Of a DNA stretch of 64,000 bases, positions 53,826 through 62,646 are shown in pieces. The notes beneath the pieces are model-generated. The model was not told the DNA's origin. It worked only from the letters and a program-made list of their open reading frames with translations, and made no database searches. Source of the stretch: Arthrobacter cavernae (lineage in GTDB: Bacteria; Actinomycetota; Actinomycetes; Actinomycetales; Micrococcaceae); the NCBI RefSeq assembly GCF_017368795.1, contig NZ_JAFNLL010000036.1, positions 19,601 through 83,600 on the forward strand, read 5' to 3'. Every line of letters starts with the position of its first letter. The stretch's first letter is position 1. The translations under genes and the position numbers were made by a program.

Positions 53826-54086
53826 GTGATTGAGAATCTGCCGACATTCCGCCGGCAACAGATGCAAGGACCGTCCGATCCGGACCGGCCCGAAACGGCA
53901 CCCGCGAACCTGACCATGCTCCGGTTGCAGGTCCTGGAAATCATCAGCAGCGTGCTGGAGGACCAAGAGCCCGGCAAGGAGGACGTCCAGGCCCGGATGC
54001 GATTGCACCTTGCAGACAACCCGGGCCGGCCCGAATTGGCATTGCTGGCGCAACTGATGGACAGATACACGCCGGAAACACCCTGA
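53826..54086 (+). CDS. Small hypothetical protein, 86 residues
   Basis: GTG start at 53826 with GGAGG upstream (53815-53819). Soluble, predicted helical in the middle (LTMLRLQVLEIISSVLEDQE), proline-rich at both ends. No recognisable domain. Last gene of the kinase C cluster, 29 bp after the secreted protein; the next gene is convergent. Confidence 0.6.
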   Translation: MIENLPTFRRQQMQGPSDPDRPETAPANLTMLRLQVLEIISSVLEDQEPGKEDVQARMRLHLADNPGRPELALLAQLMDRYTPETP

Positions 54087-54093
54087 CCGCGCC

Positions 54094-54909
54094 TCAGTGG
54101 TGGGGCTGGGTTTCCTGCAGCCTCTTGATGAACCACCGGGACTGCTCGGGACCGTACGGCAGCACCGGAACCGCCTTGATGGCGTCCGACGGCGTGTCCC
54201 TGATCGACTGCAGGCCCTGGCGCACCGCGGTGGACATGGTGTTGGCCATGGTCTTCACGAACTGGTCGCTGCACGGCTTGCCGTGCCCGGGGATGAGGAA
54301 CTCGTAGCGGTGCCGCAGGGCCGAAATGTGCCGCAGGACGTCCGCCCATTCCTCCGGGTACGAGTCCTCGAAGGAAGGATGGGCACCCTGTTCGAGGAGG
54401 TCACCGGCAAACAAGGTGCTCGGCGTCCCAACCAGCAGGTCGCCGTCGGTGTGCCCGCGGCCCAGATAAAAGAGGGTGGCGGTCAGGCCGCCCAGGTCCA
54501 CCAGGACCGGCTGGTCCTTGACGATCGCGTTCGGGATCACGATCTCCACGGCGTCGCCCTTCCCCGCGGCCATCTCCGGCTCCGTGGCGGTGACGAAGCG
54601 GCGCTGGTGGTCGCCGTCGTCGTCGATGGCCGCCGCACAGTTGACGTGCCCCCAGAACTCCGTGACGCCGTCGTCGGCAAAGACCGCATTGCCGAAATAG
54701 TGGTCGTAGTGGGCGTGCGTGTTGACCACCACCAGGGGAAGCTGCGTTTTCTCGCGCACGGCGGCCAGGATCTGGCGGCCTTGCCGGGGGCCGCAGCCGG
54801 TGTCGATCACCATGGCGCGTTCCGCACCAACCACGAGGCCCGTGTTGAGCAGGCATCCCTCGGTTTCCAGCACGTAGTTGTCCGGGCCTGCTTCAAGCCA
54901 TCCTGACAT
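54094..54909 (-). CDS. MBL-fold metallo-hydrolase
   Basis: 271 residues. Metal site HAHYDH (His65, His67, Asp69, His70 in VVNTHAHYDHYFGN), later ligands in GRGHTDGDLL, FAGDLLEQGAHP and IPGHGKPCSDQF. Belongs to the large beta-lactamase-like hydrolase family (glyoxalase II, quorum-lactonase and related); substrate unknown. Start at the ATG at 54909 with GGAG upstream. Divergent from the FAD/Rieske gene. Confidence 0.82.
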   Translation of the reverse strand: MSGWLEAGPDNYVLETEGCLLNTGLVVGAERAMVIDTGCGPRQGRQILAAVREKTQLPLVVVNTHAHYDHYFGNAVFADDGVTEFWGHVNCAAAIDDDGDHQRRFVTATEPEMAAGKGDAVEIVIPNAIVKDQPVLVDLGGLTATLFYLGRGHTDGDLLVGTPSTLFAGDLLEQGAHPSFEDSYPEEWADVLRHISALRHRYEFLIPGHGKPCSDQFVKTMANTMSTAVRQGLQSIRDTPSDAIKAVPVLPYGPEQSRWFIKRLQETQPHH

Positions 54910-55090
54910 TGGTTCTCCGTATCCAGACGCGTTCCGGCGGTGTTCAGGCCTCGATTCTACCCACGCCCCGCTGGCAAAAGCCTGAAGACCGCGGGCAGTG
55001 CCGCGCAGAGAGTTTCCCGACGGCGGTGGCTGGCCATTGCATTGCGGGGCGCCTTCTGTTTCCCTGAATTTGAGGAGAAGGGGACCGATC

Positions 55091-56599
55091 ATGACTTCGC
55101 TATGGTTAGGCCTTCGCGCGCAGGACACGGCATCCGCAACCACCGGGGAATTCGTCCCCGGCGCCAGCTACGACACGGTGGTGGCGGGTGCCGGCATCAC
55201 CGGGCTGGCCACCGCCCTCATGCTGGCCCGGGCGGGGTCCAAGGTACTGGTCCTCGAGGCGCGGCACGTGGGCGCCGTCAATACGGGCAACACCACGGCC
55301 AAGCTGAGCCTCCTGCAGGGCACCTTGCTGTCCGGACTCCGCAGCCAGTACCCCTTGAAGCAGGTCCGCGCCTACGTCGAAGCAAACAGGGCAGGCCAAG
55401 CATGGCTGCTCGAGTACCTCGAGGCCCGGGGGGTGCCGTTCCAATACCGGGATGCCTACACTTTTGCCACCACGCCGGCCGGCGCCGAGCGGCTCAGCAC
55501 CGAAGCCCAGGTGTCCCTGGCCGCGGGCCTGGAGGTGGAGTCCACGCGCGAGACCGGACTCCCGTTCGAGGTTGAAGCCGCGCTGCGGCTGCCACGCCAG
55601 GCCCAGTTCAACCCCATGGACGTGCTGGACGCCCTCGCTGCGGATGTGAAGGCCGCGGGCGGCACAATCCTCGAGGGCGTGCGGCTCATGAACGTCAGCA
55701 ACGGGGATCCCCTCACGGTGGTCACCCGGCGCGGCGAGGTCCGTGCCCGCACCGTGGTGCTCGCCACGGGAACGCCCGTGCTGAACCGTGGCCTTTACTT
55801 CGCCAAGCTGCGGCCCAACCGCTCCTATGCGGCGGCGCTGCGGCTGCCTGACGGCATGGGCCCGCCACCGGGAATGTACCTTTCCGCCGAGCCACCCACC
55901 CGTTCGCTGAGGGATTATCCAATGCCCGACGGCGGCCTGCTGCTGGTGGGCGGGTTCGGGCATGCGGGAGGCCGGGCGCCGTCGCCCCGGGCCCACGTGG
56001 AGCAGTTGCTCGCCTGGGCCGCGGAACACTTCCCCGGCGCCGAGCCCACCCACACCTGGTCTGCGCAGGACTACCAGGCCACCAACCTCATGCCGTTCTT
56101 CGGGCGGCTGCCGCGGGGCCACGGCAGGATCCTGTTCGGCACCGGCTACAACAAATGGGGCATGAGCAACGGGATTGCGGCGGCGCTGGACATCGTTTCC
56201 GACATCACCGGCAGCGGCCAGCTCCCGTGGGCGCGCACCATCCACACCCGGGTCACCTCCCCTCGCGGCGCTGCGTCGGCGGTATCGCACAACCTCGACA
56301 CAACCCGGCAGAATATCCGCGACAAGGCGGCCCTGAAAGGTCTCCCGCCCATCACCGAGGAAACCAGCCCCGCCGAGGGCACGGGCGTCACCGGACTCTT
56401 CCATGGGAAACCAGCGGCCGTCAGCACTGTGGACGGCGTTGTGTGCAGGTTGTCCGCGGAATGCGCGCACCTGGGTGGAATCCTGCACTGGAACGACGCC
56501 GAGACGTCCTGGGACTGCCCCCTGCACGGCTCCCGCTTCTCGGCCACGGGCAAGCTACTGGAAGGCCCGGCAACGCACAACCTGATGAAGCTTCAGTAG
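55091..56599 (+). CDS. FAD-dependent oxidoreductase with C-terminal Rieske domain
   Basis: 502 residues in two parts. Residues about 28-400 form a DAO-type FAD domain (VVAGAGITGLATALMLARAG, VVLATGTPVLNRG, LFGTGYNKWGMSNGIAAAL). Residues about 420-502 form a Rieske [2Fe-2S] domain with ligands Cys458-x-His460 (CAHLGG) and Cys476-x2-His479 (CPLHGS). This fusion occurs widely in bacteria as a putative amine/amino-acid or small-molecule oxidase with its own electron carrier; the substrate is unknown. GGAGAAGGGG lies upstream of the ATG at 55091. Confidence 0.88.
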   Translation: MTSLWLGLRAQDTASATTGEFVPGASYDTVVAGAGITGLATALMLARAGSKVLVLEARHVGAVNTGNTTAKLSLLQGTLLSGLRSQYPLKQVRAYVEANRAGQAWLLEYLEARGVPFQYRDAYTFATTPAGAERLSTEAQVSLAAGLEVESTRETGLPFEVEAALRLPRQAQFNPMDVLDALAADVKAAGGTILEGVRLMNVSNGDPLTVVTRRGEVRARTVVLATGTPVLNRGLYFAKLRPNRSYAAALRLPDGMGPPPGMYLSAEPPTRSLRDYPMPDGGLLLVGGFGHAGGRAPSPRAHVEQLLAWAAEHFPGAEPTHTWSAQDYQATNLMPFFGRLPRGHGRILFGTGYNKWGMSNGIAAALDIVSDITGSGQLPWARTIHTRVTSPRGAASAVSHNLDTTRQNIRDKAALKGLPPITEETSPAEGTGVTGLFHGKPAAVSTVDGVVCRLSAECAHLGGILHWNDAETSWDCPLHGSRFSATGKLLEGPATHNLMKLQ

Positions 56600-56620
56600 G
56601 CGGGAAGCCCCGCCGGCCGG

Positions 56621-56794
56621 TCAACGTGTGACGGCGAGCACTACAACCCAGGCCGTGACCACCGCCAACACTGCCAAGCCCACCAAGGCGAAGGCCTTCC
56701 GGCGCCGCCTCTTGATCTCCCGGTTAAGTTCCCGGCTAAGTTCGCGGCTTCCGGTCACATAGTTATAGTTAGTCTGCCCCATGACGGCCATCAT
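56621..56794 (-). CDS. Small single-pass membrane protein
   Basis: 57 residues from the ATG at 56794 (53 if the ATG at 56782 is used). Hydrophilic, strongly basic N-terminus (RELNREIKRRRRKAFA) followed by one membrane segment (LVGLAVLAVVTAWVVVLAVT). Convergent with the FAD/Rieske gene. No family recognised. Confidence 0.5.
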   Translation of the reverse strand: MMAVMGQTNYNYVTGSRELSRELNREIKRRRRKAFALVGLAVLAVVTAWVVVLAVTR

Positions 56795-56917
56795 AGATGC
56801 ACCAGTCGGGCAAAAACGCAAGTCAAGCGAATTTTGACGCCAAATGGCGTGGTAAACATTCGGTGTCGGCCAGTTCACTACATAGCTTGCCTCGCGATAG
56901 GCCCAGCTGGAGACCGC

Positions 56918-57240
56918 TTACAGGTCTGCGAGCGCCGTGCCCGGGTTCTCGATGGCGTCCGCGACGTACCGGAGGAAGCGGCCGCCGTTTCGCCGTCGCA
57001 GACGCGGTGGTCGAAGGCGAGCGTCAGCTCGGTGACCTTGCGGACGGCCAGCTGGCCGTTGACGACCCACGGTTTGTCGATGATCCAGCCGACGCCGAGC
57101 ATCGCGACTTCCGGTAGTTGATGATCTCGGCGGAACCGTCGTCCCGTGCGACGGCGGTGAGCCGGCGGATCTCGCGTCCAGTCCGCGGGCGCTCAGCGTG
57201 TGGGCGTTGCGGACGCAGGGGACCATGAGCCCGCGGCTCT
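56918..57240 (-). pseudogene. Decayed copy of the 3' end of an E2 acyltransferase gene
   Basis: The minus strand matches the 3' end of the intact E2 gene at 62647 onward. [20 protein letters not shown] and [15 protein letters not shown] are readable in one frame, [19 protein letters not shown] in another. Several single-base losses and one deletion of about 60 bp relative to the intact copy break the frame, and there is no 5' part. A stop (TAA) ends the fragment at 56918-56920. It marks the far edge of the inserted segment described below. Confidence 0.85.
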
Positions 57241-57356
57241 GACAAGCCGCATGATCGTGGCGAATAACGAAAGGCTACGCCGTGGGCTGGCTAGATCCAG
57301 AACCGCCCACTCCGCCGAGAACGCGCGCAAGAGCACCGTTGGTGTAGCTCTGACCG
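57241..57356. other. Left junction of the putative island
   Basis: Homology to the E2 gene stops here. A short inverted repeat GCGGCT/AGCCGC spans about 57233-57250. A 21-codon frame (GTG at 57282 to TAG at 57347; WLDPEPPTPPRTRARAPLV) precedes the next gene and may be the tail of a lost gene or a small leader. Confidence 0.35.
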
Positions 57357-59150
57357 ATGGTGCCAAAGTGGCAGCTCTCGCCCCGCCTCTCAGAAGCGGC
57401 ACAAAATGCCACGATTGCCAGCGGCGTAGCGACCGGCATTGCTGGATCCAGCGTCACGGATTCGCCTTGGGACATTGTCCTTGTGGCGGGTCAGTCCAAC
57501 TCGTGGGAGACGGACTACCCGGTGTTCGACTACACCGAGCCGGACAACAATGTCCTGTCGTGGACCACGGCAACCGGAGTGGCCGCGGTGACGCCTTCCA
57601 AGAATGACGAGATTGGTTTCGCGTTCGCCCGCCAGTACGCGAAGGAACATCTCGTGCGCGGCCGTAAGGTCATCACGACCCGCAACGGCTACGGCGAAAC
57701 CGGCTTCAGCTCCACGTCCCTCGCCGGACAGGCCGGATACACGACGGTCCCGAACGGAACGTGGGACCGGGCACTGACGGCGGACCCGCTGAACCGTGCA
57801 CTTGAAGTCATCAGCACGGCCAACGCCGTGCTCGCTGCCGCACCGGCCGGGTCCAAGATCGTCGCCATGCTCTGGTCGCAGGGCGAACAGGACCGCATCA
57901 AAGCAGCATCGGACGGCGACGCCTGGTACTCGGGCAAGCTCGATGACTTCTTTGGCTGGGTCCGCACCACCCTGACGCTGCCGGAGCTGCCGATCATCGT
58001 CATGTCCCAGACCCCGGAAACCATTGCCGGGTCCACGGGCGGGCAGGCAATCAACCGCGTCCACGAGGCCACGCCGAACCGGCTCAAGTGGACCACCTAC
58101 GTCTACGGACCGGAGGGCTACAGCAAGACCGCGGAGGACATCCACTTCACCACCCCCGGCCACGGGCTCCGCGGCAAGCTGGCATCGGCGGCGCTGAACA
58201 AGGCGAAGCTCAACAACTCGGTCATCCGCCCCGGCCAGCCCCTCAACCTCAAAGTGCAGATACTCGGCACCGTGGCCAATGTCCGATGGGAACCACCCGT
58301 CCAGCGCGTAACGTCTTACACGCTGGAATACTCCACCGACAACGGCGTGACATGGGTAGCCGTCACGCTCGCGCACAGCATGGCCACCAGCGCGTCCATC
58401 GCGATCCCGCTCAACGCGCCCGTATGGGTCCGGGTCAAGTCTGCCAACGAGTACGCCACCGCGTCCGCATGGTCCCCCGTGGCTTCCGCCTACGGCAGCG
58501 TGCCCGTAGCTACGCCAGACCCCACGGCCCGGCCTGCGCTCACTGTCAACGACTATGCACATCGGTGGGCTGCGAAGGCCCAGACCGCAGGCCAGAAGGC
58601 CAGCGTTACCCCTTCGGCTGGCGCGGTGAACCTTGTTCAGGCCACCACGATCAAGCAGCCGTCCATAGTGGACGACGCGGGCGTGAAGGTACTCAGGTTC
58701 GATGGCGTGGACGATGACATCCTGGGCACGACGTCGAGCGTCAAGACGGTCACCATCATTGCCAAGGTCACTGCGGCGGTCGGCGTCAATACGGCCATCG
58801 TCTCCACCGGCCCGAATACCGTCCGGCGCACAAATGAGGCGACGCCACGAATCGGGACGCAGATCAGTGCTGGCGCCAATGAGTTGTGGTCCTACACCGA
58901 GGGAACGAAGTTCCACGTCTTGACCCTAGTTGCTGACGGAACCAGCGGGGCCATCAGCATCGATGGCGGATACCAGATTCTCAACGGCGCCGTTTCGTCC
59001 ACTCAGGTCCTTGTTGGCCGGTATGGGACGACGAACTACGGCCAGATCGACGTGCTGGAAGTCATCGCCTGGAACCGGGCTCTGTCTAGCGGCGAGTGCG
59101 CCACGCTCCACACGGAGTTGCAGGCAGGCTATGCAGGGCTTATCGCGTAA
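57357..59150 (+). CDS. Phage-tail-like protein: SASA/SGNH esterase, FnIII and lectin domains
   Basis: 597 residues. N-terminal sialate-O-acetylesterase-like SGNH domain: catalytic serine in VAGQSNSWE, oxyanion region WSQGEQDR, and the Asp/His pair in DIHFTTPGHG (about residues 40-290). Then a fibronectin-III-like module (VRWEPPVQRVTSYTLEYSTD) and a C-terminal concanavalin-like lectin domain (LRFDGVDDDILGTTSSVKTV). No signal peptide is seen. Such combinations occur in phage tail and surface-glycan-deacetylating proteins. ATG at 57357 has no clear ribosome site. Its 3' end overlaps the convergent acyltransferase gene by 11 bp. Confidence 0.7.
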   Translation: MVPKWQLSPRLSEAAQNATIASGVATGIAGSSVTDSPWDIVLVAGQSNSWETDYPVFDYTEPDNNVLSWTTATGVAAVTPSKNDEIGFAFARQYAKEHLVRGRKVITTRNGYGETGFSSTSLAGQAGYTTVPNGTWDRALTADPLNRALEVISTANAVLAAAPAGSKIVAMLWSQGEQDRIKAASDGDAWYSGKLDDFFGWVRTTLTLPELPIIVMSQTPETIAGSTGGQAINRVHEATPNRLKWTTYVYGPEGYSKTAEDIHFTTPGHGLRGKLASAALNKAKLNNSVIRPGQPLNLKVQILGTVANVRWEPPVQRVTSYTLEYSTDNGVTWVAVTLAHSMATSASIAIPLNAPVWVRVKSANEYATASAWSPVASAYGSVPVATPDPTARPALTVNDYAHRWAAKAQTAGQKASVTPSAGAVNLVQATTIKQPSIVDDAGVKVLRFDGVDDDILGTTSSVKTVTIIAKVTAAVGVNTAIVSTGPNTVRRTNEATPRIGTQISAGANELWSYTEGTKFHVLTLVADGTSGAISIDGGYQILNGAVSSTQVLVGRYGTTNYGQIDVLEVIAWNRALSSGECATLHTELQAGYAGLIA

Positions 59151-60240
59151 CGTCCACCAGTGCAGGTTTCGGTCGCAGTCGCTTTTCCATCGGGTGTTCA
59201 ACCCAGTGGTAGAGCGCTGCGGCCGTTGCCGTCGCCACTACAAAGGCCCCAACCAGCGCCGCGACGAGCAGCGCCCCGTCCAGCGCGTCAACGTCCACCT
59301 TGGCGAAGGCCAGCGCTTGGAACCAGACAGCCATGACCTGGGAGTGCACAAGGTAGAAGCCGTAGGACCAGACGCCCAGACGGACAACCCACTTGGACCG
59401 GAACACGGATCGGGCGCCAGCCAGGTCCGTGTTGGCGGCAGCCCAGACCAGCAGCATGAACGGGATCAGGGTAACCACCACACGCATGAATGTCGGCGGG
59501 GCATAGCCGGCGGCAACAAACGAGCCCAGGGCGAGTACGACCGCCGCCCACAGCGGGAAGCTGAACTTGAATCCGCGCTGCACCAACCGTGCGATCAGGA
59601 TGCCGGCGACGAACTCCAGTAGGCGTACGGGCGGGAAGATCACCAAGAACCAGAACACGACGGGCGAGTCAAAGGCCGGCGCCAGCACGAGAGCCAACCC
59701 CGCCAACACAACGACAATCCCCGACAACCCGACGAGGATTCCACGCACACTGAGTTTAGCCAGCGTCGGAAAGATCCAGGGGAACACCAGATAGAAGAAC
59801 GCCTCGCAGGACAGCGACCAGAACACGGCGCTGGCGGCGAAGTAGACAGTCTCATTCGGAACCCAGGACTGCAAAAGGGTGAGTGGCAGGAAGTCCACGG
59901 CGCCAACGTCGCGCTTTCCTGCGAGCATCAGCACGAGCGTCACGGCCCAGACCACAAGGTATGACGGGTAGATGCGGGCGATACGGCGCCTATAGAACAG
60001 CGTGCGTGTGTCATTCTCACGGGCAGTCCAGCCCATCACGAAGCCACTGACGATGTAGAAGAACGACACCCCGGACATGCCGGCCGCGAATAGCGCGAAG
60101 CCGTCACCTTGGACGCCGTAGTGCATCCCATGGAATCCGAAGACCGCCAGGGCCGCGAAGAACCGCAGGCCCGTCAGCGAATCAAGCCGGCGTCTGCCAG
60201 GAATCGCGATGCTGCCCGCAGGCAAGACTTTAGACGACAC
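59140..60240 (-). CDS. Acyltransferase family 3 membrane protein
   Basis: 366 residues with about ten membrane helices. The AT3 hallmark LDSLTGLRFFAALAVFGFHG (with the conserved His) is near the N-terminus, followed by FFYIVSGFVMGWTARE and FYRRRIARIYPSYLVVW. Transfers acetyl or acyl groups to surface polysaccharide or lipid. GTG start. Base composition is a little less GC-rich than flanking genes. Paired with a second acyltransferase and the esterase, suggesting a surface-glycan decoration locus. Confidence 0.88.
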   Translation of the reverse strand: MSSKVLPAGSIAIPGRRRLDSLTGLRFFAALAVFGFHGMHYGVQGDGFALFAAGMSGVSFFYIVSGFVMGWTARENDTRTLFYRRRIARIYPSYLVVWAVTLVLMLAGKRDVGAVDFLPLTLLQSWVPNETVYFAASAVFWSLSCEAFFYLVFPWIFPTLAKLSVRGILVGLSGIVVVLAGLALVLAPAFDSPVVFWFLVIFPPVRLLEFVAGILIARLVQRGFKFSFPLWAAVVLALGSFVAAGYAPPTFMRVVVTLIPFMLLVWAAANTDLAGARSVFRSKWVVRLGVWSYGFYLVHSQVMAVWFQALAFAKVDVDALDGALLVAALVGAFVVATATAAALYHWVEHPMEKRLRPKPALVDVTR

Positions 60241-60307
60241 AGTGCCCCCATAATTTGCGTCAGTGGAATACCCGAATACTACCTGACTGACCCGGCCCGC
60301 TATCTGC

Positions 60308-62464
60308 CTAGACTATCTTTGCGGTGCGGAGCGCTTCCAAGATGACCGGCGAGATACGCGCCTGATACTCAGGTGTCGCGTGCGCCAGATCTCGCTTCAC
60401 CGGCGTTGTCCCAACGAACACTGGGCACTGCGCGTCAGCACAGAACCAGTCCCGCGAATCCATATACGAGCCGCCCAGCTTCTCAGCAAGCGCCTTCTCC
60501 AATACGGAGGCATCTACCCACCGTGAGGTGATCGTGTTCATGCAGGTAGCTGGGGTGCTGACCTTCGTGTAGCAGGTGGCAATGTTCTTGTCAGCCGGAG
60601 CCGGGGCGATGAATACGATCTTCCCCGCTGAGGCCTGGAACTTCGAGACGAATGCCTCAACTGAGGATGCTTTCTCAGCTTGTGTGAGGGGGCGGTTGAC
60701 GCCCTCGGGCGTCCGCTCGTTGTAGTGGTTGGTGATGAACACGATGTCAGGGCGTATCCGGTTGATCGCATTGACAGCATCCTCTTTACGAGCCGCGCAG
60801 TCTGCCTCAACGTTTTCGTTGGGGACATCCGAATACGCGCAACCGAACGTCCCGTAGGACTTCACCCGCCACGTCGGGTCCAACTCCGCAAGTGATCGGA
60901 TTCCTGCGACATAGCCCATCGATGTGGAATCGCCTATGACAACGGCGGTTTTGCTTGCATCGGCGGAACCCCAGGTGCAGGCCTCTTCGTCCACGAGGCG
61001 GCCGATCTTGCCGCACTCAAGGATGTCGGCCGGCGCCTGGCCTCCAGCGATTGCTTCGTCCATGGAGGGTGACAGTTCGGGCCAGCCTGCCGCGCCAACC
61101 GAGGCGCGTATCTCAGCCTGGAGCTTCGCCAGCCCAGGGGGCAAGGCGGCCGAAGCAGTATCAGCCAGCGGTGCGGCAACCACAGGTAGAGCAACGGGCT
61201 CCGCTACAGGCTTGCCGGGAACCAGAAGCGGAACCACCATGATTGCCGTCAAGCAACCGAGTGCACTCAGCGCAGTGATCTTGTAAGACCCCGGCACGGG
61301 CGCCCGGTCAGCGTGCTTACGGTGCCTCTTGCCACCATCCAACCACCGGGACTTCCTGATTGGATCTTCCACAAGATGGTACGAGTAGATCGAGGTCGCT
61401 AGGAAGAAGGCGGCCAACTGGACAGCGCCAAGGGGCGTGCTGCCGTCCACGATCTGGCTGCCGATGATGATGACCGGGAAGTGCCAGAGGTACAGGGAGA
61501 ACGAGATGTCGCCGATGTAGCCGCTGACTTTGTTCGTCAGCGGCCAGATAAAGCGGTGCTCTGACGTTCCGGTCCCCGCGATGATCACCAAGGCCGCAGA
61601 CAAGACGGGGAGGGCTGCGAACGGCGCCGGGAAGGCCGGCCCGTTCTCAACTGCGAAGAGTGAGAGGACCATTCCCGATATGCCCACCCAGGCAAGTAGG
61701 GGGCGTATCGCTCGGGGTATCCGGGTTAGTGCCGGCGCTACAACGGCGATGATGGCTCCGATTCCCAATTCCCACGTACGCGAGAATGTGGAGAAGTACG
61801 CCACGCCGTTGTTGTTCTGAGACTCCCAGAGCGCCCAGGCGAACGAGGCAACCGAGATGACGACGATTGCCACTCCTGCCCCGGCTCGTGCGGCGCCCTG
61901 CCCGCTACGGCGGGCGACCATCACGAAGACAAGCAACATGATCCAAGGCCACACGAAGTAGAACTGCTCTTCCACTGCGAGTGACCAGTAGTGCTGGAGC
62001 GGCGAGACGGGGCCGTCGGCCTGGAAGTAGTCAGTCCCTACAGCCGCAAAACGCCAGTTCCCAGCGAACAGGGCGGCGGCCAGGCCGTCCCAGACCACGC
62101 CAACGAATCGTGACCACCCGAAGACGAAGTATGAAACGACGACAGTGACCACCAAGACCAGAAGTGACGCCGGAAGGATTCGCTTCGCTCGCCGCTTGTA
62201 GAACCCTGTGAACGATATCGTTCCCGTGCGCTCCTGCTCCCGCAGAAGGAGGCCCGTGATAAGGAAACCTGAGATCACGAAGAAGATATCCACGCCAACG
62301 AACCCACCCGACGGCCAGTCGAGCAGGTGATCCAAGACCACGGCAACCACGGCGAACGTGCGGAGGCCCTGAATGTCCGGACGGAGAACCTTCTTGCTGC
62401 CCAGCTGCTTCTGTCGCTTGCGGTTGGATGATTGCCTGCGGGCAGGCAGAAGTGAGTCGAGCAA
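60308..62464 (-). CDS. Acyltransferase 3 with C-terminal SGNH domain (OafA type)
   Basis: About 718 residues. The N-terminal half is an AT3 membrane domain (VLRPDIQGLRTFAVVAVVLD, GVDIFFVISGFLITGLLL, FYKRRAKRILPASLLVL, HYWSLAVEEQFYFVWPW). The C-terminal half is a periplasm-facing SGNH domain with catalytic Ser in VIGDSTSMGY and Asp/His in KRDLAHAT. This is the OafA layout for O-acetylating polysaccharide. I prefer the TTG at 62464 because GGGGGA lies just upstream; the frame is open to a TTG at 62479. TAGAAT at about 62505 may be its -10 element. Confidence 0.88.
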   Translation of the reverse strand: MLDSLLPARRQSSNRKRQKQLGSKKVLRPDIQGLRTFAVVAVVLDHLLDWPSGGFVGVDIFFVISGFLITGLLLREQERTGTISFTGFYKRRAKRILPASLLVLVVTVVVSYFVFGWSRFVGVVWDGLAAALFAGNWRFAAVGTDYFQADGPVSPLQHYWSLAVEEQFYFVWPWIMLLVFVMVARRSGQGAARAGAGVAIVVISVASFAWALWESQNNNGVAYFSTFSRTWELGIGAIIAVVAPALTRIPRAIRPLLAWVGISGMVLSLFAVENGPAFPAPFAALPVLSAALVIIAGTGTSEHRFIWPLTNKVSGYIGDISFSLYLWHFPVIIIGSQIVDGSTPLGAVQLAAFFLATSIYSYHLVEDPIRKSRWLDGGKRHRKHADRAPVPGSYKITALSALGCLTAIMVVPLLVPGKPVAEPVALPVVAAPLADTASAALPPGLAKLQAEIRASVGAAGWPELSPSMDEAIAGGQAPADILECGKIGRLVDEEACTWGSADASKTAVVIGDSTSMGYVAGIRSLAELDPTWRVKSYGTFGCAYSDVPNENVEADCAARKEDAVNAINRIRPDIVFITNHYNERTPEGVNRPLTQAEKASSVEAFVSKFQASAGKIVFIAPAPADKNIATCYTKVSTPATCMNTITSRWVDASVLEKALAEKLGGSYMDSRDWFCADAQCPVFVGTTPVKRDLAHATPEYQARISPVILEALRTAKIV

Positions 62465-62646
62465 GGATTCCCCCAACAATGAGACCGGCGATTGCGCTTA
62501 TTCTAGCGGTCCTATCGGCCGGTTAAGTAACCCATAACAGCAGAGCCGTGGCGCTCACTGCCACGACTCCGCTGGATAGTATGCCGGGATGACACCGCAG
62601 ACCAGGGTAATAGTGCCAGGCCAGACGTGCAGCGGATCGCGGCCCG

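Noticed and set aside
57241..62640. Complete prophage
   Set aside because: Only one phage-like protein is present; no integrase, capsid, terminase, lysis or replication genes were seen.
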